A stretch of DNA of 64,000 bases from Bacillota bacterium (GTDB lineage Bacteria; Bacillota; Clostridia; Oscillospirales; Ruminococcaceae). The first letter of the stretch is position 1, and each line of letters starts with the position of its first letter. Shown here piece after piece: positions 1 to 7,305 of the stretch. Below the pieces are notes generated by a model. That model was not told where the DNA came from. It was given only the letters and a program-made list of their open reading frames with translations, and ran no database searches. The position numbers and the translations under genes are program-made. The DNA lies in assembly GCA_023396225.1 (NCBI GenBank), contig JAEWWT010000010.1, positions 140,393-204,392 of the forward strand. The letters run 5' to 3'.

Positions 1-92
1 AATCTCATTATTTGATTACCAAACAAAGAAATAATCTGTCCGATGATTACCATAATAAAGTTTTTTCCGAATTTTGTTTTTGTCTTATTCAT
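1..92 (-). CDS. MFS transporter, N-terminal fragment cut by the window edge
   Basis: The ATG lies at 90-92 on the minus strand with an AAGGAGAA ribosome binding site just upstream; only about 30 codons are in the window. The visible N-terminus has a basic start followed by a hydrophobic stretch around the motif FIMVIIGQIISLFGN. That pattern is typical of drug-efflux type major facilitator permeases of Firmicutes and probably forms transmembrane helix 1. The gene is divided from the TetR gene behind it only by a short region holding a dyad operator, so it is probably the repressed target. Substrate cannot be judged. The family call rests on a short N-terminus and is an inference. Confidence 0.6.
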   Translation of the reverse strand, partial: MNKTKTKFGKNFIMVIIGQIISLFGNQIMR

Positions 93-113
93 AAGTATTC
101 TCCTTGATGTATT

Positions 114-132
114 TACATACTGTCGGTATGTA
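114..132. promoter_or_regulatory. TetR-type operator copy 1 (TACATAC-N5-GTATGTA)
   Basis: A perfect 7-bp inverted repeat with a 5-bp centre (TGTCG) lies 22 bp upstream of the MFS start codon and downstream of the TetR stop. The same arms and spacing recur at 845-863 in front of the TetR gene. Matching dyads at both promoters are what a TetR regulator needs to control itself and its exporter. Confidence 0.75.
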
Positions 133-183
133 TCAATGTTTAAAAGTTGCTGCAGAAAATAAAAAATATCTGCAGCAAAAAAA

Positions 184-831
184 TTAATTTTCAGCAAGAT
201 GTGTGTATTCAATAATTCTGTCAATATGTTTTTCTGATAATATTACAATATTAAAAGGTTTTAGCACCTGATTAATAAGCCTTGCCCTTCTGGCAAACTC
301 AATATCTGTCATAGGAAAAATTAACGGATTAACCCACACTTCAGTCAGAATCATAAGCATTTCAGCAAATTCCTCAGGGTAATCTGTTTTAATCGAACCG
401 TCCTCAACTCCCTGCTTAATTACAGGAACAAAATAATTCGGAATAGTATCTCTCATTGTTTCCTTAAAAAAATATTCAAGAAACTTTGGATTATCGAGAA
501 GATTAGGTGTTAAGTTAAAGAGAACTTCCTGACTTTGATTTTCAAAACATGAAGAATACATCAATTCAATCTTTTGTTTTCCATTAAGATTTTTGTCATC
601 TCTAATACGAACCATATCAGCACATTTGCCCTCTGCAAGTTTATTTACAGAGGCAATAAGGATTTCCTCCTTTGACTTGAAATGATGATAAATCGCACCC
701 TTTGTTAGTCCTCCAAGTCTTTCAATAATATCATTCAAAGAAGTTCTTTCATAACCTTTTTCAATAAACAATTCAGATGACACTTCAACAATTTTATCAT
801 AAGTTTCCTGCGGGTATTTGTTTCTTGACAT
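184..831 (-). CDS. TetR/AcrR family transcriptional regulator
   Basis: A 215-residue repressor. Residues about 5-50 form the TetR DNA-binding domain: an amphipathic helix, then [21 protein letters not shown], where the GAIYHHF segment is the recognition-helix signature, followed by KSKEEIL. The remainder is an all-helical ligand and dimer domain with no specific ligand motif that I recognise. I chose the ATG at 829-831 because AGGAGAG lies 6 nt upstream; the longer frame reading from 876 would run through the operator at 845-863. The gene is co-directional with, and upstream of, the MFS transporter. Copies of one 19-bp operator precede both genes, so autorepression and control of the transporter are likely. 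Confidence 0.85.
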   Translation of the reverse strand: MSRNKYPQETYDKIVEVSSELFIEKGYERTSLNDIIERLGGLTKGAIYHHFKSKEEILIASVNKLAEGKCADMVRIRDDKNLNGKQKIELMYSSCFENQSQEVLFNLTPNLLDNPKFLEYFFKETMRDTIPNYFVPVIKQGVEDGSIKTDYPEEFAEMLMILTEVWVNPLIFPMTDIEFARRARLINQVLKPFNIVILSEKHIDRIIEYTHLAEN

Positions 832-844
832 TATCTCTCTCCTA

Positions 845-863
845 TACATACCGGCGGTATGTA
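845..863. promoter_or_regulatory. TetR-type operator copy 2 (TACATAC-N5-GTATGTA)
   Basis: A perfect 7-bp dyad with centre CGGCG lies 13 bp upstream of the TetR ATG. The arms and spacing are identical to those at 114-132. Position and repetition argue for autoregulation by the adjacent TetR protein. Confidence 0.75.
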
Positions 864-987
864 TATATATTATCATGTCATTATATTTCTGTCAATAGCT
901 TTTTTTAATTATTTTATTAAGACTTGTTATTGTATTATTTGTATGTTTTTGCTGAAATGTTGTCTTTGGATTTGTAAAAAAAGTCAG

Positions 988-1016
988 TTGACTAAACACT
1001 GTGTAATATATATAAT
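988..1016 (+). promoter_or_regulatory. Sigma-A promoter of the ECF transporter leader
   Basis: TTGACT at 988-993 and TATAAT at 1011-1016 are separated by exactly 17 bp. Transcription would start near 1022-1025, giving a leader of about 350 nt before the S-component ATG at 1376. No other gene intervenes. Confidence 0.8.
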
Positions 1017-1021
1017 GTTAT

Positions 1022-1297
1022 TAAACCGTTGAAGCGGAGATTAAACAAGATATGCGCTTTACAGAGAACGAAACATTTTGCTGAGAGTTTCGGAGAAATG
1101 CAGTTTTGCAAATGGACCGCTGAGGGCTAGGTGAAAAAGGTTTATACCTTGAGTATCTGAGGACGCTTGCCTGCGTAAGTGGCAGAGAATGTGTTGGCAT
1201 TTTCGTTTGAGTGGGTCTTTTGGCAAATAAAGACTGTTTGTGCAGTGCAATATGCTCTGTCCTCAAATGAGGGCGGAGCTTTTTTTGTTCCACTTAA
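1022..1297 (+). promoter_or_regulatory. Structured leader with terminator, possibly a tryptophan T-box-like element
   Basis: About 270 nt of non-coding leader lie between a strong promoter and a strong intrinsic terminator (1254-1286), all ahead of the ECF operon, so transcription attenuation is likely. Several features recall a T-box stem I: ACAGAGAACGAAAC facing GCTGAGAGTTTCG near 1058-1092, then AAATGGACC near 1110-1118, where TGG would be a tryptophan specifier codon. That would suit the TrpP-like S subunit downstream. However, the canonical T-box sequence (GGTGGNACCGCG) is not present; TGGC occurs more than once but without the flanks. I do not recognise a TPP, cobalamin, SAM, FMN or lysine riboswitch core. 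The class is therefore uncertain. Confidence 0.4.
1254..1286 (+). terminator. Intrinsic terminator in the ECF leader (attenuator)
   Basis: An 11-bp stem (1254-1264 with 1269-1279, two G-U wobbles) has a 4-nt AAAT loop and is followed by seven T residues at 1280-1286. It sits 90 nt before the first gene of the operon, so it is an attenuator of what follows. Confidence 0.85.
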
Positions 1298-1375
1298 ATG
1301 ATTTTTCCCGCAAAGCACGGGTTGATGGCTATTGCAATCCGATACGTAATTATTTATGTGAAAGGAAGAATTATT

Positions 1376-1924
1376 ATGAACACAACAGCTAAAAGAGAAC
1401 TCAATGTAAAGGAAAAATCAGGTCTGCAGGTCAAGGATCTGCTTCTCGTTGGTATCCTGCTTGCAGCAGGTGCTGTGCTTAAATTTTTTGTAGGAAGCAT
1501 TATTAACATAGGAGGAATGAAGCCAAACTTCATTATTGCAATGTACTGCCTTGCTATCCTGCTTATCAAGCCTAAGCTTCAATATGCCGCTATAATCGGT
1601 ATTCTTGCAGGTGCAATATGTCAGTTCTTCCCGGGAACGCCGTATCTTAACTTCGCATCTGAGATTCTCGGAGCAGTGGCAATGTGCCTTTTGATACGTC
1701 TTCCTATAAAGTTTGGCAAAGTAAACCTCACACCAATAGTTGCGGCATTTATCAGCACATTAATCAGCGGATTTACATATACGATTGAACTTCTTGTTTT
1801 TACACATGCTGCAAAAGAAACCTTGTTTGTCTATGCTCCGATTGTTCTTTGTACTGCTGCAATAAACTGTATTATTGTACAGCTTGCTTATATTCCGTTG
1901 AACAGCGTCATAAACAAGGAATAA
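1376..1924 (+). CDS. ECF transporter S component, TrpP-like (probable tryptophan uptake)
   Basis: A 182-residue integral membrane protein with about five to six hydrophobic helices. It binds substrate for an energy-coupling factor importer. Landmarks shared with the TrpP family, from memory of B. subtilis TrpP, are GGMKP followed by a hydrophobic ILL..P segment (about residues 43-62), an FPG turn (about 84) and CTAAIN near the C-terminus. The ATG at 1376 has AAGGA upstream; upstream in-frame codons lack a ribosome binding site. The two ATPases and T subunit follow directly, so this is a dedicated (group I) ECF system. Tryptophan as substrate is inferred from family resemblance and a possible UGG specifier in the leader. 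Other aromatic or indole substrates cannot be excluded. Confidence 0.75.
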   Translation: MNTTAKRELNVKEKSGLQVKDLLLVGILLAAGAVLKFFVGSIINIGGMKPNFIIAMYCLAILLIKPKLQYAAIIGILAGAICQFFPGTPYLNFASEILGAVAMCLLIRLPIKFGKVNLTPIVAAFISTLISGFTYTIELLVFTHAAKETLFVYAPIVLCTAAINCIIVQLAYIPLNSVINKE

Positions 1925-1943
1925 GAAAGGACTGAGCATATCA

Positions 1944-2783
1944 ATGATAAAACTGAATGAGGTTTCTTATACTTATAACGGACAGAAAAAACCTGCACTT
2001 GACAAAATCAGCCTTAACATTGAAAAGGGAGAATTTATTGGGATTATCGGTGGATGCGGAGCTGGGAAATCCACTCTTACCTATACAATGAACGGAATTA
2101 TTCCTCATCATTTCAAGGGTGATTTTTATGGAGAAGCAATTATTAATGGAAATGATACATTTGAAACTGATTTCAGTGATTTATCAAGGGTAATCGGAAG
2201 CGTTCTTCAGGATATTGACAGTCAGATTGTCACAAGCGTTGTTGAGGATGAAATTCTTTTTGGTCTTGAAAATTTCGACGTGCCAAAAGACGAAATTGAA
2301 GAAAGGCTTGAAAATGCTCTTGAAATGGTTGGTATATCTGATCTTCGCGAGAGAAAAATAAGCACTCTGAGCGGAGGGCAGAAACAAAAGACCGCAATTG
2401 CTTCAATAATTGCCCTCCGCCCTAATATTCTTATACTTGATGAACCAACAGGAGAACTTGATCCTGCAAGCAGTGTTCAAGTCTTTGAAATCCTGAAAAA
2501 GCTTAATACTGACTATGGAATGACTATTGTAGTTGTTGAGCAGAAAATTGCACTTCTCTGTGAATATGCAAAAAAGCTTGCTGTCATGAATAAAGGTAAA
2601 ATAGTATGCTTTGATAAGGTGCATAAAGTTCTCGGAAATACCGATATACTGAAACAGACAGGAATTAACTGCCCAAGAATAGTAACCCTTTCAGGCATAC
2701 TTGCAGAAAGAGGCATAACAAATGGTGAAACAGCTGTTAGCCCAAAAGACGGTGAAAAGTTTGTAAGGAGGGTGCTGGCATGA
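1944..2783 (+). CDS. ECF transporter ATPase, first A subunit
   Basis: A 279-residue ABC ATPase that powers the ECF importer on the cytoplasmic face. It has a complete motif set: Walker A GGCGAGKST (about residues 36-44), a Q-loop around SVLQDIDSQ, the signature LSGGQKQKTA, Walker B ILILDEPTGELDP and a switch region after VVVEQ. The ATG follows the S gene by 19 nt with AAAGGA upstream. The stop codon overlaps the next ATPase start (ATGA at 2780-2783), so the two subunits are translationally coupled, as expected for an A-A' heterodimer. The residue after VVV is E-Q rather than the usual switch histidine, which may make this the catalytically weaker half. Confidence 0.9.
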   Translation: MIKLNEVSYTYNGQKKPALDKISLNIEKGEFIGIIGGCGAGKSTLTYTMNGIIPHHFKGDFYGEAIINGNDTFETDFSDLSRVIGSVLQDIDSQIVTSVVEDEILFGLENFDVPKDEIEERLENALEMVGISDLRERKISTLSGGQKQKTAIASIIALRPNILILDEPTGELDPASSVQVFEILKKLNTDYGMTIVVVEQKIALLCEYAKKLAVMNKGKIVCFDKVHKVLGNTDILKQTGINCPRIVTLSGILAERGITNGETAVSPKDGEKFVRRVLA

Positions 2784-3583
2784 TCGACCTAAAAAATGTT
2801 TGCTTTGGCTATGACAATTTTAACACAATAAAAGATGTGTCATTCCATATAAATAAAGGCGAATTTGTTGCTATTGCTGGCTCAAACGGCGCTGGAAAAA
2901 CTACTCTTTCAAAGCTGATTGCAGGTTTGTTAAAGCCTGTCAACGGTGATGTTGTAATTGACGGACTTAACACAAAAACAGCAAAGCATACTCTTATTGC
3001 AAAAAAATTAGGATTCCTTTTTCAGAACCCTGACAGACAGATATGTAAAAATACAGTTTATGATGAACTGATTTTCGGACTTGAATGTGTGTCTGATTAC
3101 AAGGAATATAACAAAAAACGTGCTGAAGAAGTCATTGAAGAATTCGGATTTGACAGAAACGCAAATCCGTTCAATCTTAGCAGAGGTGAACGTCAGCGTA
3201 TCGCTCTTGCATCACTTATTGCCGTTAATCCTGATATTCTTATTCTTGATGAACCGACAACGGGACTTGATTATAACGAATGTATGCAAATAATGTCAGC
3301 AGTTAAAAAGCTTAACGAAAATGGCATTACCGTTGTTATGGTTTGCCACGATATGGAGCTTGTTTATGACTTTGCAAAGCGTATTATTGTTGTGGCTGAC
3401 GGAGAAAAAGTTGCAGATGGTGATACTGTTGAGATATTTAGAAATAAAGAAATACTAAAAAAAGCGTCACTGTTACCACCTCAGATTATTTCACTTTCTC
3501 TTCTGCTTGGCAATGAATTTGACACCATAAATAACGTTACTGAAATGGCTGATTTTATTACTGAAAGGGTGAAGAACAAATGA
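2780..3583 (+). CDS. ECF transporter ATPase, second A subunit
   Basis: A 267-residue ABC ATPase that pairs with the preceding subunit. Walker A is GSNGAGKTT, the Q-loop reads LFQNPDRQI, Walker B is ILILDEPTTGLD and the switch histidine is present in VMVCHDMEL. The signature reads LSRGERQRIA rather than the usual LSGGQ; an arginine and glutamate replace G and Q. In a heterodimer this would leave one composite ATP site non-canonical. Start and stop both overlap neighbours (ATGA at 2780-2783 and 3580-3583), so S-A-A'-T is one tightly coupled operon. Confidence 0.9.
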   Translation: MIDLKNVCFGYDNFNTIKDVSFHINKGEFVAIAGSNGAGKTTLSKLIAGLLKPVNGDVVIDGLNTKTAKHTLIAKKLGFLFQNPDRQICKNTVYDELIFGLECVSDYKEYNKKRAEEVIEEFGFDRNANPFNLSRGERQRIALASLIAVNPDILILDEPTTGLDYNECMQIMSAVKKLNENGITVVMVCHDMELVYDFAKRIIVVADGEKVADGDTVEIFRNKEILKKASLLPPQIISLSLLLGNEFDTINNVTEMADFITERVKNK

Positions 3584-4341
3584 AAGGCTTTTTGGACTAC
3601 AGCGCAGGAAACAGCTTTATACACAGACTTGATCCGCTCACAAAGCTTTTGCTTTCAGTAGGATTATGTGCCGGTTGCTTTATAAGTTCAAGCTTTACAG
3701 TTCTTCTTGGAATACTGTTTATTGATATAATAATTGGGTTTGCTGGAGGAATAGCAGGACGTACATTTAAAATGTTGTTCGGACTTATCAAAATTTCTGT
3801 TATCCTTTTTATTGTACAGCTCATTTTTATTCGTTCAGGAAATGTTTTACTAAGCCTGCCGCTTGGAATGACAATTACTGATAATGCTCTTATTCAGGGC
3901 GGCTTGCTTGTTTTAAGGCTTATTTCTGCAACTCTTCCGCTGGCTTTGCTTTTGTCACTCACAAAAATTTCTGACCTATCAAATGTGCTTTGCAAAAAGC
4001 TGTTTATACCATATAAATATGCTTTTACACTTACTACCGCAATAAAATTCATCCCTGTTTTTGCAGAGGAAATGTCTGCAATAATCGAATCACAGACAGC
4101 AAGAGGTGTTGACTTTTCAACCAAAAATCCTTTTAAAAAAATCGGACTTATTCTGCCGCTTTGTATACCTTTGCTTGTTTCTTCCGTTAAAAAGATTGAC
4201 AGCAGTTCCGTTGCGGCACAAATGCGAGGATTTCATCTACGCACAGGAAAAAGCAGTGTAAAGAACTATCAGCTTAAATTCATGGATTATGCAGCCATGA
4301 CATTTACTATATTCATTATTGTCTCAGCGGTTATTATATAA
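3580..4341 (+). CDS. ECF transporter T component (EcfT)
   Basis: A 253-residue transmembrane coupling protein with about five hydrophobic helices. The cytoplasmic coupling region carries two Ala/Met-Arg-Gly motifs, ARGVDF (about residue 171) and MRGFHLRTG (about 215). These dock into the two ATPases in known EcfT structures. The N-terminal FLDYSAGNSFIHRLDPLTKLL pattern is typical of the family. It overlaps the A' gene by 4 nt. No clear terminator follows, and the next 110 bp hold nothing that I recognise. Confidence 0.88.
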   Translation: MKGFLDYSAGNSFIHRLDPLTKLLLSVGLCAGCFISSSFTVLLGILFIDIIIGFAGGIAGRTFKMLFGLIKISVILFIVQLIFIRSGNVLLSLPLGMTITDNALIQGGLLVLRLISATLPLALLLSLTKISDLSNVLCKKLFIPYKYAFTLTTAIKFIPVFAEEMSAIIESQTARGVDFSTKNPFKKIGLILPLCIPLLVSSVKKIDSSSVAAQMRGFHLRTGKSSVKNYQLKFMDYAAMTFTIFIIVSAVII

Positions 4342-4452
4342 AGAACAGGGGGCAATTCCTTTTTCAAAAGAAAGAGTTTAGGTTTAAAAGGAAAAGTTCA
4401 ATGATGTAAAGATTATTTTTTGAATATATTATATTTCATCGGGTGTCGCTGC

Positions 4453-4983
4453 TTATTTAAACATTCTACCCATCAAAATGTATATCTTAATTTTTATATT
4501 GATTAAGATATTTCTTCTTATTCCTGTGGACAGCACAAAATTTATTATTACCCAGTTTTTATATTTTGAAAAGCTACATTTCTTCATATGTGGTTTTTTT
4601 AACATCAAAGCTAATTCGCTGTCAGAATAACATATAATAGGTTGCTTGTCTGCTTTTGGCAATGAAATTTTAAAGGTTGGAATATATTCTTTTCTCATAA
4701 AAAGCTCCCATTAGAGTTTTTAAATCCCTAACATAAGTAAATAAAGCCAAATCATTAATATAATTTTTCTCACTAAGTGTCATAACAAGATTACTGACTG
4801 TAGTAATTGATATATCAGACATATTCGTTTAAACAGGTATATAGTGACACAATATCTTTATACATTCCTCATAATGTTTAATTGTTTCTGCCCGTAAATT
4901 GCGTGATTTACAGTCGCAAATGTATTCCACACAAGCTTTAATAAACGTTAAATCAGGTTTTTTTGCATAGATAATCTTCTCAT
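4453..4983 (-). pseudogene. Decayed tyrosine recombinase (phage integrase/XerC-like)
   Basis: On the minus strand the open frame 4453-4698 encodes YSDSELALMLKKP..., FSKYKNWVIINFVLSTGIRRN. This matches the start of a tyrosine recombinase catalytic domain, including the TG(I/C)R box that holds the first catalytic arginine. Upstream (4699-4983) in another frame, the SAM-like core-binding domain is readable as RNLRAETIKHYEECIKIL and similar, but it is broken by stops and a frame change near 4815-4830. The ATG would be at 4981-4983. The later HxxR and Tyr boxes are missing. It is a fossil of an integrase, left between the ECF operon and the convergent GGGtGRT operon. Confidence 0.7.
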
Positions 4984-5004
4984 ATTACTACCTTTCTGGA
5001 GCAT

Positions 5005-5058
5005 AAAAAGATGCTTACGTCATAATAAATTTCTTTAAAATGACGTGAGCATCTTTTT
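5005..5058 (-). terminator. Terminator of the GGGtGRT/scaffold operon
   Basis: Arms of 19 nt (5005-5023 and 5040-5058) pair with one mismatch around a 16-nt loop and are flanked by A and T runs on both sides. Read on the minus strand it lies 60 nt past the GGGtGRT stop codon. The flanking runs would let it work in both directions. Confidence 0.8.
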
Positions 5059-5116
5059 GTTACAATTATTAGTAAAATATAAGATGTTAGATTATTACAA
5101 AAGCTTGCAAAACTTA

Positions 5117-6115
5117 TTACTTATTAGCCTCTTCAACCGCAACTGCACAAGCAACTGTCATACCAACCATTGGATTATTTCCTGCACCGATAAGCCCCAT
5201 CATTTCAACGTGAGCTGGAACTGATGATGAGCCTGCAAACTGAGCGTCACCATGCATTCTTCCCATTGTATCAGTCATTCCGTAAGAAGCAGGACCAGCA
5301 GCCATATTGTCAGGGTGAAGTGTACGACCTGTTCCTCCTCCGGAAGCAACAGAAAAATATTTCTTGCCGTTTTCAACAGCCCATTTCTTGTATGTTCCTG
5401 CAACAGGATGCTGAAAACGTGTTGGGTTTGTTGAGTTTCCTGTGATAGACACGTCAACTTTCTCGTGCTTCATGATAGCAACACCTTCAAGAACATCGTT
5501 TGTGCCATAGCATTTTACCTTTGCTCTTTCGCCGTTTGAATAAGCCTTTTCCATAACAATTTTCAAATTGCCTGTTGCAAAGTCGTAATCCGTCTGTACA
5601 TATGTAAATCCGTTTACTCTTGAAATAATCATTGCAGCATCTTTACCAAGACCGTTAAGAATAACTCTTAATGGTTTTCTTCTTGCCTTATTAGCTGTTT
5701 TTGCAATACCGATAGCACCTTCAGCAGCAGCAAATGATTCATGTCCAGCGAGGAAGCAGAAACAATCTGTTTCTTCGCGTAGAAGCATTGCACCGAGGTT
5801 ACCGTGACCAAGACCTACTGTACGCTGTTCTGCAACTGAACCGGGAATACAGAAAGCCTGAAGACCGATACCAATTGCTTCGGCAGCCTCAGCAGCCTTT
5901 GTGATACCCTTTTTAAGTGCAATAGCAGTTCCTAAAGTATAAGCCCATACAGCATTTTCAAATGCGATAGGCTGAATGCCCTTGACAATTTTATCACAGT
6001 CTATGCCCTTTGACAAACAAAACTCGGAAGCTTCGTCAAGTGTTTTAAAGCCGTACTCAGCAAGGCAAGCCTCGATTTTAGGCATTCTTCTTTCCTGACC
6101 TTCAAATTTAGCCAT
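5117..6115 (-). CDS. GGGtGRT family protein
   Basis: A 332-residue protein named for its signature, which is visible here as SGGGTGRTLHPDN (about residues 260-272). A Gly/Met-rich C-terminus follows (GMTDTMGRMHGDAQFAGSSS). The N-terminal half contains Gly/Ala-rich segments and the sequence GHGNLGAMLLREE. No membrane segments or signal peptide are visible. The function of the family is unknown to me. It is the second gene of a two-gene operon, 19 nt after an Fe-S scaffold-like gene. That pairing recurs in Clostridia, which suggests a joint role, perhaps in metal-cluster or cofactor handling. The functional part is inference only. Confidence 0.85.
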   Translation of the reverse strand: MAKFEGQERRMPKIEACLAEYGFKTLDEASEFCLSKGIDCDKIVKGIQPIAFENAVWAYTLGTAIALKKGITKAAEAAEAIGIGLQAFCIPGSVAEQRTVGLGHGNLGAMLLREETDCFCFLAGHESFAAAEGAIGIAKTANKARRKPLRVILNGLGKDAAMIISRVNGFTYVQTDYDFATGNLKIVMEKAYSNGERAKVKCYGTNDVLEGVAIMKHEKVDVSITGNSTNPTRFQHPVAGTYKKWAVENGKKYFSVASGGGTGRTLHPDNMAAGPASYGMTDTMGRMHGDAQFAGSSSVPAHVEMMGLIGAGNNPMVGMTVACAVAVEEANK

Positions 6116-6134
6116 TATTATTTACCTGCCTTTC

Positions 6135-6836
6135 TTATTCTTCTCTAGGATCTATGTACTTAACAGCGCCGTCTTCTTTTGCAAAACGACCATAAGTACC
6201 AATATTTTTTTCATATGCTGTCTTAGGATCAGCGCCGTGACGAATATCTTCAAGCATTTTGCCAACCTTTACGAACTGATATCCGCAAGCCTGATTGTCC
6301 TCGTCAACAGCAACCTTAATAATATATCCTTCAGCAAGCTCAAGGTAACGAACTCCCTTTAAGTTAGTTGAAAAAACAGTTCCTACCTGTGAACGGAGAC
6401 CCTTGCCAAGGTCTTCAAGTCCTGCGCCGATTGGAAGTCCGCCTTCAGAGAAAGCAGTCTGTGATCTTCCGTAAACAATCTGGAGGAAGAGTTCTCTCAT
6501 TGCAACGTTGATAGCGTCACAAACAAGGTCAGTATTGAGAGCTTCAAGAATTGTCTTGCCTGGGAGAATTTCACCAGCCATAGCAGCTGAGTGAGTCATA
6601 CCTGAACAACCAAGTGTTTCAACAAGAGCTTCTTCAATAATACCATTCTTAACGTTAAGGGTAAGTTTGCAGCATCCCTGCTGAGGAGCACACCAGCCGA
6701 TGCCATGAGTAAGACCGGAAATGTCCTTTACTTCATAAGCCTTAACCCAAGCGCCTTCTTCAGGGATTGGAGCAGGGCCGTGTTTAGGACCTTTTGCGAG
6801 AGGACACATTCTCTCGACTTCATGAGAATAAATCAT
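6135..6836 (-). CDS. Iron-sulfur cluster assembly scaffold-like (NifU/IscU N-terminal fold) protein
   Basis: A 233-residue protein with an IscU/NifU-N-like core. Candidate cluster ligands are cysteines in IGWCAPQQGCCKL (about residues 45-57) and in ETLGCSGMTHSA (about 74-85), plus one in the C-terminal half (DNQACGYQF). An N-terminal CPLAKGPKHGPAP segment precedes the core. ATG at 6834-6836 has AGGAG 8 nt upstream. It is the first gene of the operon with the GGGtGRT protein, and a good promoter lies upstream (6906-6934). It is longer than canonical IscU (about 130 residues), so it is a divergent member. A role as a dedicated scaffold for the partner is inferred from context. Confidence 0.7.
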   Translation of the reverse strand: MIYSHEVERMCPLAKGPKHGPAPIPEEGAWVKAYEVKDISGLTHGIGWCAPQQGCCKLTLNVKNGIIEEALVETLGCSGMTHSAAMAGEILPGKTILEALNTDLVCDAINVAMRELFLQIVYGRSQTAFSEGGLPIGAGLEDLGKGLRSQVGTVFSTNLKGVRYLELAEGYIIKVAVDEDNQACGYQFVKVGKMLEDIRHGADPKTAYEKNIGTYGRFAKEDGAVKYIDPREE

Positions 6837-6905
6837 TAGTACTAACTCCTTTCAGAATCTATGTTGAATCCAGGAAAAATAGTTTTCCTTTTCACATACA
6901 ACGAC

Positions 6906-6934
6906 ATTATACTACATTTTGCACATAAAATCAA
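6906..6934 (-). promoter_or_regulatory. Sigma-A promoter of the scaffold/GGGtGRT operon
   Basis: On the minus strand TTGATT (6929-6934) and TATAAT (6906-6911) are spaced by 17 bp, about 70 nt before the ATG at 6836. The rest of the 469-bp divergent spacer (6935-7242) is AT-rich and I see no other clear structure in it. Confidence 0.75.
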
Positions 6935-7242
6935 GTTAAATTTTTATCAATTCAAATATTTTATCTGGCTTATTCAGCAGTAAAAATATACTAAATTGAG
7001 TAAGTTTCTATTTCAAAAATAGTATAACTTTTATAGTATATTTAAAAGGATTTTCGTGACATAATATAAAGGTGTTTATACTCATACTCAATGATAAAAC
7101 TTAGAGCAAGATAACAATGTACTAAGAACTTTGACACCTGTTTTCACTAATTCTTTTTTATTTTATAAAATTCTTAAACATTAATATGAATTCTGCAAGA
7201 AAATCTTATGAAAAATATTATTATAATTTATGAAAAAATCTA

Positions 7243-7271
7243 TTGTGTTTGTGAAGAAAATGTAGTATAAT
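7243..7271 (+). promoter_or_regulatory. Sigma-A promoter of the DHH phosphoesterase gene
   Basis: TTGTGT at 7243-7248 and TATAAT at 7266-7271 are 17 bp apart. The start codon at 7306 follows after about 27 nt of leader with CGAGGAG as the ribosome binding site. Confidence 0.7.
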
Positions 7272-7305
7272 ATTGCTATAATTATGTTCGAGGAGCTGTT
7301 TTAAC

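Noticed and set aside
1021..1293. 90-codon and 63-codon minus-strand ORFs over the ECF leader
   Set aside because: They lie across a structured RNA leader and its terminator, have no SD, and their composition (Ser/Pro/His/Lys mix) is not protein-like.
1022..1297. TPP, cobalamin, SAM, FMN or lysine riboswitch in the ECF leader
   Set aside because: The core strings of these classes (for example GCCACTG for B12, CTGAGA...ACCTGATC for TPP) are not present in order. Only a lone CTGAGAG occurs.
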